Source of the DNA: an uncultured Lachnospiraceae bacterium
GTDB lineage: Bacteria; Bacillota; Clostridia; Lachnospirales; Lachnospiraceae
Assembly (NCBI GenBank): GCA_910577825.1
Contig: CAJTOK010000016.1
Span: 1 to 63,037 of the forward strand
Reading direction: 5' to 3'
Length of the DNA stretch: 63,037 nucleotides
A program made the translations under genes and the position numbers. The notes beneath the pieces were generated by a model. The model worked only from the letters and a program-made list of their open reading frames with translations, did no database searches and was not told the origin of the DNA. Below are positions 8,734-18,163 of the stretch, piece by piece. Position 1 is the first letter of the stretch; every line of letters starts with the position of its first letter.

Positions 8734-9768
8734 TTATCCATCCTTGAATATATCATCAAGCTGCGCCATTAACGACTGCAGGGTGCTTACTACCTTGTCG
8801 TAGTCCATGCGCTTAGGCCCTACAATCCCGATTTTGCCATATACACCTTCATGTATCCTGTACGTGGCAGTTACCATAGAGCAGTCTTTCATGCTTTCTA
8901 CCTTTGTTTCATTGCCAATATAAACCTGTATATCATGGGTTTCACTTCCAATGCCTGAATCCGTTGTTTCAAGCCAGTTATTAATAATCCTTTTCTCTTC
9001 AAATGCGTTGAGAAGTTCTGTTGTTTCTGACTTGCTGGAAAGTTCAGGGTATTTTAAGAAGTTTGTAGCACCACTTGTATAAATCTCCAGGTCATCATCT
9101 TCTGTAAGTGCATTGCCAATAAGTTCCAGAACCGCATCAATAACACCTGCATGGCTTCCTGCCTGCTCTTTTATCTGCCTGATAATAGCAAGGTTCATTT
9201 CTATAACGTCAAGCCCATCCAATGTTGTATTCAGTATAAAATTCAGCCTGGCCACAAGCTCCTGTTCCACAGGTTCACTAACTTTCAGCATCTGGTTTTT
9301 AACAACATTGTTATCAAGGACAATTACTGTAAGAAGGCTTTCCGCATCAACAGGCGTAATCTGTATAAATTTAACCTTCTTTGACTTATATCTTGGCCCG
9401 GATACCATAGTTGCATAATTTGTATTGCTTGCAAGGTACTTTGCCACCTGTTTAAGCAGGACATCAATCTTGCCTGCCTTTTCTTCCAGCTGCTCTTTAA
9501 GGTTCTGTACTTCACTTGTCTTGTCATCCAGCATAGTGTCAACATAAAGCCGGTATGCTTTGTCTGTAGGTATGCGTCCTGCGGAAGTATGCGGCTGTAC
9601 AATATAACCCATCTCCTCCAGGTCGGACATTTCATTACGTATAGTTGCTGAACTTAAGTTTAAATCAGTGTCCTTTGAAATGGTTCTGGACCCGACAGGC
9701 TCTCCAGTTTCCAGATATGTTCGGATTACTGTCTGGAGGATTTTAATCTTCCTTTCACTTAACTCCAA
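8734..9768 (-). CDS. hrcA: Heat-inducible transcription repressor HrcA
   Basis: HrcA binds CIRCE and represses class I heat-shock genes; its folding depends on chaperones. The 344-aa product begins with a winged-helix domain (ERKIKILQTVIRTYLETGEP, then SSATIRNEMSDLEEMGYI) and continues with the HrcA C-terminal domain. It is the first gene of the operon. A perfect CIRCE and a sigma-A promoter lie immediately upstream, so it should regulate itself. Confidence 0.98.
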   Translation of the reverse strand: MELSERKIKILQTVIRTYLETGEPVGSRTISKDTDLNLSSATIRNEMSDLEEMGYIVQPHTSAGRIPTDKAYRLYVDTMLDDKTSEVQNLKEQLEEKAGKIDVLLKQVAKYLASNTNYATMVSGPRYKSKKVKFIQITPVDAESLLTVIVLDNNVVKNQMLKVSEPVEQELVARLNFILNTTLDGLDVIEMNLAIIRQIKEQAGSHAGVIDAVLELIGNALTEDDDLEIYTSGATNFLKYPELSSKSETTELLNAFEEKRIINNWLETTDSGIGSETHDIQVYIGNETKVESMKDCSMVTATYRIHEGVYGKIGIVGPKRMDYDKVVSTLQSLMAQLDDIFKDG

Positions 9769-9791
9769 CGAACCACTCCCTTCTCTATCTT

Positions 9792-9820
9792 GTTAGCACT
9801 CTTTAAAATGGAGTGCTAAC
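9792..9820 (-). promoter_or_regulatory. CIRCE operator (perfect)
   Basis: TTAGCACTC, nine bases, GAGTGCTAA at 9793-9819, extended by one G/C pair on each side. This is the canonical HrcA operator. It lies between the promoter -10 box and the hrcA start, in the transcribed leader. Confidence 0.98.
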
Positions 9821-9831
9821 ATCTATTTAGT

Positions 9832-9860
9832 AAGATATCACTCTTAATATTCCTTGTCAA
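9832..9860 (-). promoter_or_regulatory. Sigma-A promoter of the hrcA-grpE-dnaK-dnaJ operon
   Basis: On the minus strand TTGACA (9855-9860) and TATCTT (9832-9837) are separated by 17 bases. The CIRCE lies just downstream of the transcription start. Confidence 0.85.
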
Positions 9861-9940
9861 GACATTTTTTTAAATATTTTGAAAAAATATTGCCATGGGT
9901 CTCTAAACACCTTAATTTAATTGTTAAAGCACGGAAATTA

Positions 9941-9966
9941 TAAATTTTATTATTTTATGCCGCATG
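9941..9966 (+). promoter_or_regulatory. Possible flagellar sigma (SigD/FliA-type) promoter
   Basis: TAAA at 9941-9944, 14 bases, then GCCGCATG at 9959-9966 resembles the TAAA-N15-GCCGATAT motility promoter. The -10 matches only in its GCCG half. It lies 65 bases before the FliK-like gene, which makes it worth recording. Confidence 0.3.
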
Positions 9967-10030
9967 AAATGCCTGGAACATGACGATAAATATATAGTAA
10001 TGCAAGTATACCAGGAAAGGCGGGGATATT

Positions 10031-12238
10031 ATGGACAATCCAAAAATAAACCCTTTAAATGCCCATGCTGCCGGCGGAAGACAGGCACAGGCACAGGCAA
10101 GGCAGCAGCAGGCAGCTGCAAGGAATGGTTCTGCCTCTGTACAGGCTAATGCCACGGGTACTGCAAGAACTAAAGACTTTGGTGTAATCCAGAGTCCTGG
10201 CAGGCTTTATGAAGGTGATATTATAAGAGGGGAAGTTTCTGATTTAAGTAATAATGACATAACTATAACACTTGAGGACAACACTATTTTAAGGGCGAAA
10301 ATTGCAGGAAACCCAATGTTATCCATTGGACAGACTGCTGCCTTCCGGCTTGGCAGCAATCCAGGAGGGGGCATACTTCTTGAAGCTATTAAAAACAGCT
10401 TTACTGAAACAGAACTTACGCTTATAAATAAAGCACTTGACGGGGCCGGCCTTCCCCCGACACAGCACAACCAGAATGCAGTAAAGGCACTTATGGACAA
10501 TATGATGCCGATTAATAAAGAGTCCATACAGCACCTTATGCAGCAGTCCTATGACTATAAAACCAATGATATGAGTACACTTGCAATAATGAACCGTCTT
10601 ATGATGGACATTAATGCTGATACAGTACACCAGTTCAGCAGCTATATGAATGGTACACACCAGCTTTTAGGCCAGATACAGGATTTTGCAAAGAATATAC
10701 CTGCCCTGCTTAACACCCTTGCCAGTGGCGGCGCTTCCCCTGCATTACAAGCATTTGGTGAAAGGCTGCTTTCCATAGCGCTTTATGGCAATACAGAAGC
10801 TCCTGGCAGCTTAACAGGCGGGACACAGTCCGTTTCGCAGCTGTCCGCCGGCCAGATGCAGGAACTTATGGAACTTTTATCAGAAACACCACTTACGGAA
10901 GATGTTATTTCACAGCTTAAAGATGGCACGCTCTCCATACATGATGCCCTCACTTTAATACGTGACGCCATTACATCTGGTACAGCTAAAATGCCTGAAG
11001 GAATAACCAGAGAAGGCATTACAGACCAGCTTTTCCTTATAAATATGGCACTCGGGCAGGGTGATGGTGAAGAAACTGCCTTAGAGCAGACAGAAAACAG
11101 CATTAAAAATATTCCTGTAAATGATGGCAGCATGGCAGCAGAAACAGGAGAAACAGAAGAAAATGCTGCCAGTACAGCAGGGGAGGCAGAAATAACAGAA
11201 GAACAGGAAGCAGGCAGGACAGGAAGCAGGTTTAATTTTGCCAATAAGTTTTTACAGACTATTACAGAAACTGCCAGAAATTCCATTAATAATACACTTA
11301 ACTTCTTACAACAGGCAGCAAGCCAGGACACAAAGCAGGAACAGCCTTTAACCAGTACAATTATTAATACACTGGCAGATTTATACAACAAAGAGAGCAG
11401 GGAAAGTGACAGCCTCAGTTCATTCCTTACAACAGATGAACGTAATGAACTGCTTTCAAAGCTTGATTCCCTTCCTGCCAGCAAATCATTTATAAATAAG
11501 GTGGCTTCGGGTGAAGCAAGTGCCAAAGAAGTAATTACAGTTATTAAAAATATTATACCACTTGCAGAACCTTCTGCCATACAGGAGCTTTTTAGTTCGC
11601 ATGTTTTTGAAAATATACTTGGAAAGTTTTTACAGTCATCATGGACACTTACCCCTGAAAAGCTTAAAAAAAATGGGGAAATCAGTTCATTTTATGATAA
11701 AATGAAAACCCAGCTTAAACAGTTTGAAGGACTTATACAGACTGCACTCTCTGGTGAAGATTCTGATAATATGGGACGTTCGGCACATAATATGGAGAGT
11801 AATATTGAATTTATGAAGACATTAAGTGAAACTTTTTCATATTTACAAATGCCTTTAAAGCTTCAGAACCAGGACGCACATGCCGATTTATATGTATATA
11901 CGCAGAAGGAGAAACTTAAACACAATCCGGAGAATGTACATGTACTTCTCCACCTGTCCCTTGAACACATAGGGGACATTGATATTTACCTGGATAAGAA
12001 TAAAAATGACATAAATGCAAAATTTTCCCTTGAAGACCTGCCATCCATTGATTTAATAAAGACTAATTCCAGTATACTGAAGGATGCACTGGGCAGCCAG
12101 GGTTATTCATGCCAGGTCAATGTGACACAGGCTGGTGCTGGTGATGTTAAGAATACAGTAGATGAATTTATTGATGCCAAGATTAATACATCTGCAACAG
12201 CTGATATGAAGCGCTTCTCATTTGATATTAGAGCATAG
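10031..12238 (+). CDS. FliK-like flagellar hook-length control family protein
   Basis: The 735-aa product starts with a Q/A/N-rich low-complexity segment. A small beta-rich region (GRLYEGDIIRGEVSDL...GQTAAFRL) follows. The middle is long, E/T/S-rich and probably disordered. The C-terminus has the pattern of the Flg_hook domain, with VLLHLSLEHIGDIDIYLDKN followed by INAKFSLEDLPS and a final helix-strand (LGSQGYSCQVNVTQ). FliK proteins measure hook length and switch the flagellar export apparatus. No other flagellar gene is adjacent, so this may be an orphan paralogue. An AAAGGCGGGG site precedes the ATG. Confidence 0.65.
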   Translation: MDNPKINPLNAHAAGGRQAQAQARQQQAAARNGSASVQANATGTARTKDFGVIQSPGRLYEGDIIRGEVSDLSNNDITITLEDNTILRAKIAGNPMLSIGQTAAFRLGSNPGGGILLEAIKNSFTETELTLINKALDGAGLPPTQHNQNAVKALMDNMMPINKESIQHLMQQSYDYKTNDMSTLAIMNRLMMDINADTVHQFSSYMNGTHQLLGQIQDFAKNIPALLNTLASGGASPALQAFGERLLSIALYGNTEAPGSLTGGTQSVSQLSAGQMQELMELLSETPLTEDVISQLKDGTLSIHDALTLIRDAITSGTAKMPEGITREGITDQLFLINMALGQGDGEETALEQTENSIKNIPVNDGSMAAETGETEENAASTAGEAEITEEQEAGRTGSRFNFANKFLQTITETARNSINNTLNFLQQAASQDTKQEQPLTSTIINTLADLYNKESRESDSLSSFLTTDERNELLSKLDSLPASKSFINKVASGEASAKEVITVIKNIIPLAEPSAIQELFSSHVFENILGKFLQSSWTLTPEKLKKNGEISSFYDKMKTQLKQFEGLIQTALSGEDSDNMGRSAHNMESNIEFMKTLSETFSYLQMPLKLQNQDAHADLYVYTQKEKLKHNPENVHVLLHLSLEHIGDIDIYLDKNKNDINAKFSLEDLPSIDLIKTNSSILKDALGSQGYSCQVNVTQAGAGDVKNTVDEFIDAKINTSATADMKRFSFDIRA

Positions 12239-12242
12239 ATTG

Positions 12243-12270
12243 AAAAGGCAGGTTTAACCACCTGCCTTTT
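12243..12270. terminator. Bidirectional terminator between the FliK-like and PilZ genes
   Basis: AAAAGGCAGGT and ACCTGCCTTTT form an 11-bp stem with a 6-base loop. A T-rich tail follows on the plus strand and the A/T arms serve the convergent gene. The stop codon of the PilZ gene lies inside the stem-loop. Confidence 0.85.
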
Positions 12271-12664
12271 CTGTTTCCTGGTTTTCCATGTTCCTGTAAT
12301 CAATTTCACTTATATAATTTCTCTCTGTATCATCAAATATATAGTCAAATACAGGCGACATGCCTACAAATTCACATCCATATACTGCAGACCCGTCATC
12401 ATACTGTTTCCTGCGCACAATCCTTACAACGCAGTTAATGCTGTCCCTGCCGTCCTCAAATTTAAGCCTTGAATCAAAATAGAAACCTATAGGGAGGATG
12501 CTTTTACTTACAAACCCTATGCCATATTTTGATATATCAATAACTTCTATAGGTGCATTTATATTGTTTACATGTACATTATTCTGCTTAAATACAGAAG
12601 AGATTTCAAGGTGCATTACAACTGGTATCCTTTTTCCCCTTCTGTTATCAGTCCCAGCTTCCAT
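12254..12664 (-). CDS. PilZ-domain protein (likely c-di-GMP receptor)
   Basis: The 136-aa product is essentially one PilZ domain. The N-terminal arginine motif appears as RRGKR and the second motif as VIDISKYGIGF (D/N-x-S-x-x-G). Both are the c-di-GMP-binding signatures. The core ends near VYGCEFVG, followed by about 35 residues. It starts 16 bases after the gatB stop and has its own GGGAGG site, so it is probably co-transcribed with gatCAB. Its target may be flagella, given the FliK-like neighbour; that is inference. Confidence 0.85.
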   Translation of the reverse strand: MEAGTDNRRGKRIPVVMHLEISSVFKQNNVHVNNINAPIEVIDISKYGIGFVSKSILPIGFYFDSRLKFEDGRDSINCVVRIVRRKQYDDGSAVYGCEFVGMSPVFDYIFDDTERNYISEIDYRNMENQETEKAGG

Positions 12665-12679
12665 AATCTCCCTCCCATA

Positions 12680-14110
12680 TTATAAAAGTTCCCTGAGAAT
12701 TTCATTTGCCTTTGCAGGGTCAGCTTTTCCTTTCATTTCTTTCATTACCTGCCCGGTTAAAAATCCCATTGCCTTTTTCTTGCCATTATGGTAATCCTCT
12801 ACAGGCTGCGGGTTTTCTTCAATAACCTTCTTTATAACTTCCCTTAATGCCCCGTCATCTGATACCGTTTTAAGCCCGTTTTCCTCAACATATTTTTCAG
12901 GGTCAATATTTTCATTAAATATTTTTTCAAATACATCTTTGGCAGTCTGGCTGTTTATTGCCTTTGATTCCGCAAGGTTTATTAACCTGGCAAGGTTTTC
13001 TGGTGAAAACTTTAACTGTCCAGGCTCCATGCCATTCTCCTTCATAAGGCGCATTGTTTCAACCATAAGCCAGTTTGATACCTTTTTAGGGTTATTGCAT
13101 ATGGCCGTTGTTTCCTCAAAAATATCTGCAAGATGTTTATTGCCTGTGATAATCTGTGCATCATATTCTGGTATCTGGTATTCTTCTTTATAACGTTTAA
13201 GCTTTTCATCCCTGAACTCCGGCTGTGCTGCCTTTATTTCTTCCAGCCATTCATCACTTATAACAACTGGTACAAGGTCAGGTTCCGGGAAGTAACGGTA
13301 ATCTTGTGCATCTTCTTTTGAACGCATTGCATATGAATACTCTTTATTATCATCCCAGCGCCTTGTTTCCTGTACCACTTTGCCGCCCGATTCAATTATA
13401 TCAATCTGGCGTTCTTTCTCTGCTTCAATGGCACGTGCAATGGCTTTAAAAGAGTTTAAGTTCTTCATCTCTGTACGTGTGCCAAATTCCCTGGTGCCAG
13501 CTTCCCTTACAGAAAGGTTTACATCCGCACGCATTGAACCTTCCTGGAGCTTGCAGTCAGATGCCCCAAGATACTGTATAATAAGGCGCAGTTTATCAAG
13601 ATATGCTATTACCTCGTCCGCTGAACGCATATCAGGCTCTGAAACAATCTCAATAAGCGGGACACCCGAACGGTTAAAATCTACAAGTGAGTTTTCGCCC
13701 CATTCATCATGTACCAGCTTTCCGGCATCTTCTTCCATATGGATTTCATGTATCCCTATAGTCTTTGTGCCGCCATCTTCCGTTGTAATTTCAATGCCCC
13801 CGTCCCGGCAGACCGGGTAATAAAGCTGCGATATCTGGTAGTTCTGCGGGTTATCAGGATAAAAATAATTCTTGCGGTCAAACTTGCAGTTCTGTGTAAT
13901 TTTGCAGTTGGTGGCAAGACCCGTTGCTACAGCATATTCAACTACTTTTTTATTTAAAACAGGAAGTGAGCCAGGCATTCCTGTACAAACAGGGCATGTA
14001 TGTGAATTTGGCGCACCCCCGAACTCCGTAGGGCATGAACAGAAGATTTTAGTTTTAGTTGCAAGCTCTACATGCACTTCAAGTCCAATAACTGTTTCAT
14101 ACTGTTTCAT
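12680..14110 (-). CDS. gatB: Asp-tRNA(Asn)/Glu-tRNA(Gln) amidotransferase subunit B
   Basis: GatB binds the mischarged tRNA and phosphorylates the Glu or Asp to be amidated with ammonia from GatA. The start MKQYETVIGLEVHVEL is preceded by GGAGG; the frame is open 26 codons upstream without similarity. The 476-aa product has EVHVELATKTKIFCSCP, PVCTGMPGSLPVLN and HMEEDAGKL, and a C-terminal YqeY-like tail domain ending KANEILRELL. The length is normal for the family. It is the third gene of gatCAB. Confidence 0.97.
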   Translation of the reverse strand: MKQYETVIGLEVHVELATKTKIFCSCPTEFGGAPNSHTCPVCTGMPGSLPVLNKKVVEYAVATGLATNCKITQNCKFDRKNYFYPDNPQNYQISQLYYPVCRDGGIEITTEDGGTKTIGIHEIHMEEDAGKLVHDEWGENSLVDFNRSGVPLIEIVSEPDMRSADEVIAYLDKLRLIIQYLGASDCKLQEGSMRADVNLSVREAGTREFGTRTEMKNLNSFKAIARAIEAEKERQIDIIESGGKVVQETRRWDDNKEYSYAMRSKEDAQDYRYFPEPDLVPVVISDEWLEEIKAAQPEFRDEKLKRYKEEYQIPEYDAQIITGNKHLADIFEETTAICNNPKKVSNWLMVETMRLMKENGMEPGQLKFSPENLARLINLAESKAINSQTAKDVFEKIFNENIDPEKYVEENGLKTVSDDGALREVIKKVIEENPQPVEDYHNGKKKAMGFLTGQVMKEMKGKADPAKANEILRELL

Positions 14111-14132
14111 TAATAAAACCTCCATTTTTAAC

Positions 14133-15590
14133 TTATGAGAGCGGGCTGTGTACATATTCCCTTGTCTGCTCAAATGTATATGCTGCACGTATTATATTTT
14201 TCTCCTCAAAACAGTTGCCAAGTAACTGCATGCCTATAGGAAGTTTTTTGCTGCTTATGCCGCAAGGTACAGTTATTCCTGGAAGGCCTGCAAGGTTGGC
14301 TGAAATTGTATAGATATCGCCAAGGTACATTTTAAGCGGGTCGCTTAAACTCTGCCCGAGTTCCGGGGCTGTAGATGGTGCAGCAGGCCCGAGTATTACA
14401 TCATACTTTTCAAACGCCCTGTCAAATGCTTTTTTAATAAGTGCTTTTGTTTTAAGTGCCTTTATATAATATGCGTCATAATAGCCGGAACTAAGTACAA
14501 ATGAACCAAGCATAATCCTTCTTTTAACTTCTGCACCAAACCCTTCTGAACGTGTCTTTTTATACATATTGTGCAGACCATTGTAATCTTCTGTACGGTA
14601 TCCGTACTTTACACCGTCAAACCTTGCAAGGTTTGAACTTGCTTCTGCACAGGCAATTATATAATATGCAGGGATTGCATAATCCACAAGGCTTAAATTA
14701 AATTCCTCAATAACTGCGCCCTTCTTTTCAAGTTCCTTTGCCGCATTAAGTACTGCCTCTTTTACCTCACCATCAAGCCCCTCGCCAAAATAATCTGACG
14801 GAATGCCTATTTTCATGCCCTTTACATCACCAGTAAGTGCAGCTGTAAAATTATAATCCTCTCTTTTAACAGATGTGGAATCCTTGCTGTCATATGATGA
14901 AATTATCTCCAGTATAGTTGCACAGTCGGTAACATTCTTGGCAACAGGCCCTATCTGGTCAAGTGATGAGCCATATGCTATAAGACCGTAACGGGAAACT
15001 GTGCCATATGTGGGCTTTATTCCTGTAACGCCGCAGAAAGCACTTGGCTGCCTTATAGAGCCGCCTGTATCTGAACCAAGTGCATAAGGGCACTCTTCCG
15101 CTGCCACAGCCGCACATGAGCCTCCTGATGAACCTCCTGGCACATGCCCTGTATTCCATGGGTTCTTTGTTGCACCAAAAGCAGATGTTTCAGTAGTGCT
15201 GCCCATTGCAAACTCATCCATATTTGTCTTGCCAATAACTATAGCACCTGCCCTTTCAAGGTTAAGGACTGCTTCTGCTGTATACATTGGCACATAATTT
15301 TCCAGTATTTTAGAACTGCATGTTGTAAGCAGCCCCTTTGTACACATATTGTCCTTTATGGCAACAGGCACGCCTGCAACGGGGCTTTTTAGTTCCCCTT
15401 TCCCAATTAATTCCTGTACTTCTGCTGCCTTCTTTAATGCACCTTCCCTGTCAACAGTAACAAAGCTGCCCACCTCTGCTTCTTTTGCCTCTATGGCATC
15501 AAGTGCGGCCTGTACTGCCTCAGGTGCAGATATTTCTTTATTCTTTATTTTTTCACCAAGCCCTGTGGCTGTCAAACTCATTAAAGACAT
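14133..15590 (-). CDS. gatA: Asp-tRNA(Asn)/Glu-tRNA(Gln) amidotransferase subunit A
   Basis: GatA is the glutaminase that supplies ammonia to GatB. The start is chosen at MSLMSLTATGLGEK, behind GGAGGG. The 485-aa product has the amidase-signature Ser-cisSer-Lys triad: Lys in PVAIKDNMCT, cis-Ser in PGGSSGGSCAAV and the catalytic Ser in LGSDTGGSIRQP. It lies 22 bases upstream of gatB and 32 downstream of gatC. Confidence 0.97.
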   Translation of the reverse strand: MSLMSLTATGLGEKIKNKEISAPEAVQAALDAIEAKEAEVGSFVTVDREGALKKAAEVQELIGKGELKSPVAGVPVAIKDNMCTKGLLTTCSSKILENYVPMYTAEAVLNLERAGAIVIGKTNMDEFAMGSTTETSAFGATKNPWNTGHVPGGSSGGSCAAVAAEECPYALGSDTGGSIRQPSAFCGVTGIKPTYGTVSRYGLIAYGSSLDQIGPVAKNVTDCATILEIISSYDSKDSTSVKREDYNFTAALTGDVKGMKIGIPSDYFGEGLDGEVKEAVLNAAKELEKKGAVIEEFNLSLVDYAIPAYYIIACAEASSNLARFDGVKYGYRTEDYNGLHNMYKKTRSEGFGAEVKRRIMLGSFVLSSGYYDAYYIKALKTKALIKKAFDRAFEKYDVILGPAAPSTAPELGQSLSDPLKMYLGDIYTISANLAGLPGITVPCGISSKKLPIGMQLLGNCFEEKNIIRAAYTFEQTREYVHSPLS

Positions 15591-15622
15591 TTTTCCCTCC
15601 ATTACGTTACACAATATACTTT

Positions 15623-15916
15623 TCACACTATAGTTTTAGGAACTACAAAGCAGTCCTCTTTCCTTTCAGGTGCATTAGCAAGGGTAACTTCCCTGCCATC
15701 ACCATTACGCACCTCGTCCTCCCTGAATACATTGTTAACCGGGAAAATATGTGACATAGGTTCTACGCCATCTGTATCCAGTTCATTAAGCTTGTCTATA
15801 TAATCAAGCATCCTTCCCATATCCTTCTTTGCCTGTTCCTTTTCCCCACTGTCCAGTTCAAGCTTTGCAAGTATGCCTACATACTCAATAGTTTCATCTG
15901 AAATAATATTTGCCAT
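15623..15916 (-). CDS. gatC: Asp-tRNA(Asn)/Glu-tRNA(Gln) amidotransferase subunit C
   Basis: GatC is the small subunit that wraps around and stabilises GatA-GatB. The 97-aa product shows the family pattern: ETIEYVGILAKLELDSGEKE, a helix with MLDYIDKLNELDTDGVEPM and the tail FREDEVRNG. It is the first of gatC-gatA-gatB and follows the DUF1002 gene closely. Confidence 0.95.
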   Translation of the reverse strand: MANIISDETIEYVGILAKLELDSGEKEQAKKDMGRMLDYIDKLNELDTDGVEPMSHIFPVNNVFREDEVRNGDGREVTLANAPERKEDCFVVPKTIV

Positions 15917-15937
15917 ATTCCCTCCTGTAATCCGGAT

Positions 15938-16870
15938 TTAACCAAACAGCCCGCTAAAGAAATCTTTTATTGCATTAAAAATATTGGCAAAAAAATCACC
16001 AACTTTTTCTGCAAGCCCTTTTGTATCAACCTGGCTAAAGTCAATTCCTGCATCTTTAAGCTTATTATAAATTTCTGATGCCTGTTCTTTTATAGCATCC
16101 ACATCTATATCCACTTCCGAAACTTTTTTAAGCATTGATGTGAGTTTATCAATATCTTCCTGTTTAATATCTATTTTAAGAGCCTCTGCTGATGATTCAA
16201 CTGCATCTTCTATATCACTTTCTGATGAAAGCTCTTCTTCAAAAATTTTCTGCTTAGCAGCCGCCACAAGCTGTACTACTTTGTCATTGTCACCAATGCT
16301 TTCTGCAACCTCTGCTGTTGTTACAAGCTCATCTGTTGCCGTATCCATTGTAGTTTCAGATATATCCTCACCCGTCATAACGGAATACGCTTTCATTGCC
16401 CCTACAAGCGCAGAAGTGCCGGAAATATTAAACGGCGCAGCAACTGTAACTTTTGCATCACTCATGCCTGCTGTAACCAGGGCATTGCAGTACATTCCCG
16501 ATGTACAATAATTTATATTATTAGTTGATACAGTAATGCCGCTTCCTTCTTCAGTTTTTACAATCATTACTGATGAGAGCGCCCTTGTTCCAATAACTGA
16601 TGAATCAAGGTATTCATCAAGGTAATCATGTTCATCCTTATTGGTAACTTCTATTGTCTTATAATCTGCAAGGCCTGCCTCCGTAACCCCGAATATATTT
16701 AAAACAGAAGTTTTCTCACCTGGCTTTAAATCTGCCCCGAATGAAATGTATCTTTCATATTTTGTATCTTCACCTGGAACGGCATCTGCCTTTGCAGGCA
16801 GTGCGGCCGCCCCTGTTAAAATGCCTGCTATAAGGGCTGTACATAAAACCCTGTTAGTTAATTTTCTCAT
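15938..16870 (-). CDS. Secreted DUF1002-family protein
   Basis: The 310-aa product has a clear signal peptide (VLCTALIAGILTGAAALPAKA). Its pattern is that of DUF1002 (also called YpuA-like): ISFGADLKPGEKTSVLNIFG, an internal VAAPFNISGTSALVGAMKAY segment and helical C-terminal repeats ending DFFANIFNAIKDFFSGLFG. The function of the family is not known. The start overlaps the dapL stop as ATGA, so the two are translationally coupled. Confidence 0.85.
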   Translation of the reverse strand: MRKLTNRVLCTALIAGILTGAAALPAKADAVPGEDTKYERYISFGADLKPGEKTSVLNIFGVTEAGLADYKTIEVTNKDEHDYLDEYLDSSVIGTRALSSVMIVKTEEGSGITVSTNNINYCTSGMYCNALVTAGMSDAKVTVAAPFNISGTSALVGAMKAYSVMTGEDISETTMDTATDELVTTAEVAESIGDNDKVVQLVAAAKQKIFEEELSSESDIEDAVESSAEALKIDIKQEDIDKLTSMLKKVSEVDIDVDAIKEQASEIYNKLKDAGIDFSQVDTKGLAEKVGDFFANIFNAIKDFFSGLFG

Positions 16871-18099
16871 ATATTTGCATCACCTGCTTTTATTCGTTCC
16901 ATTGCTTTCTTTGTATTTTCAAGGCTTCCAAAAGCTGTCAGCCTGAAATAGCCTTCACCGCTAGGCCCGAAGCCTGAGCCCGGTGTACCTACAATATTAA
17001 GGTTCTCCAGAAGGTAATCAAAAAATTCCCATGAACTCATATTGTCTGGTGTTTTAAGCCATATATAAGGGGCATCTGTGCCGCCATATACCTCATATCC
17101 TGCAGATTTAAGCCCTTCCCTTATAATGCCTGCATTATTCATATAATATGCAATCTGTTCTGCTGTCTGCTTCTTTCCTTCCTCTGTATAAACTGCTGCA
17201 CCTGCCGCCTGTATAATATAAGGCGCGCCGTTAAATTTAGTGCCATGGCGTCTTGCCCATAAGCTGTGCAGTGTTACATCCCCGCTTTTTAATTCCTTAG
17301 GGATAACAGTAAATCCAAGGCGTGTACCTGTAAAGCCTGCATTTTTAGAAAAACTCCTAAGTTCAATGGCACAGGCCTTAGCCCCTTCACACTCATAAAT
17401 GGAATGTGGCACGCCAGGCGTTGAAATATATGCTTCATATGCAGCATCATAAATAATAACTGCGCCCTTTTCCAGTGCATAATCAACCCACACCTGTAAC
17501 TGTTCTTTTGTTATTGTAGTGCCTGTAGGGTTATTTGGGAAACACAGGTAAATTATATCTGGTGTTTTCTCTGGTATTACAGGGCAGAAATCATTTTCCC
17601 TTGTACAAGGCATATATATTACATCTGACCATTTCTCCGTGGCAGGGTCATAAACGCCTGTACGCCCTGCCATTGCATTAGTATCAACATATACAGGGTA
17701 AACAGGGTCACATACTGCAATTTTATTGTCCTGTGCAAAAATATCACCTATATTTCCTGAATCACTCTTAGCACCATCACTTATAAATATTTCATCTGCG
17801 GCAATATCACACCCGCGGTTTTTATAATCATTTTCAGAAATTGCTGTACGTAAAAATTCATACCCAAGGTCTGGTGCATACCCTTTAAATGTTTCTTTCC
17901 TTGACATCTCATCTACTGCACTGTGAAGCCTTTCAATAACAGCCTTTGAAAGCGGAAGTGTTACATCGCCAATCCCGAGGCGTATAATATTATCTGCCTT
18001 TTGAGGGTTTGCTTCGCTATATGCTGCAACCTTCTTTCCTATTGTAGAAAATAAATAGCTTCCTGGTAACTTAAGATAATTGTCATTAATTTTAAACAT
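16867..18099 (-). CDS. dapL: LL-diaminopimelate aminotransferase
   Basis: DapL makes LL-diaminopimelate directly from tetrahydrodipicolinate and glutamate, for lysine and cell-wall synthesis. The start at MFKINDNYLKLPGSYLFS is preceded by AAGGTGG. The 410-aa product is a class I PLP aminotransferase with IIRLGIGDVTLPLS, FPNNPTGTTITKEQL and the PLP lysine in ELRSFSKNAGFTGTRLGF. The family length is about 410. It overlaps the DUF1002 gene by 4 bases. Confidence 0.96.
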   Translation of the reverse strand: MFKINDNYLKLPGSYLFSTIGKKVAAYSEANPQKADNIIRLGIGDVTLPLSKAVIERLHSAVDEMSRKETFKGYAPDLGYEFLRTAISENDYKNRGCDIAADEIFISDGAKSDSGNIGDIFAQDNKIAVCDPVYPVYVDTNAMAGRTGVYDPATEKWSDVIYMPCTRENDFCPVIPEKTPDIIYLCFPNNPTGTTITKEQLQVWVDYALEKGAVIIYDAAYEAYISTPGVPHSIYECEGAKACAIELRSFSKNAGFTGTRLGFTVIPKELKSGDVTLHSLWARRHGTKFNGAPYIIQAAGAAVYTEEGKKQTAEQIAYYMNNAGIIREGLKSAGYEVYGGTDAPYIWLKTPDNMSSWEFFDYLLENLNIVGTPGSGFGPSGEGYFRLTAFGSLENTKKAMERIKAGDANI

Positions 18100-18163
18100 T
18101 TTATAACCACCTTTCATGTATTAAAATACAAAATTTATTAAAACATACTTATTTATGCTGGTA

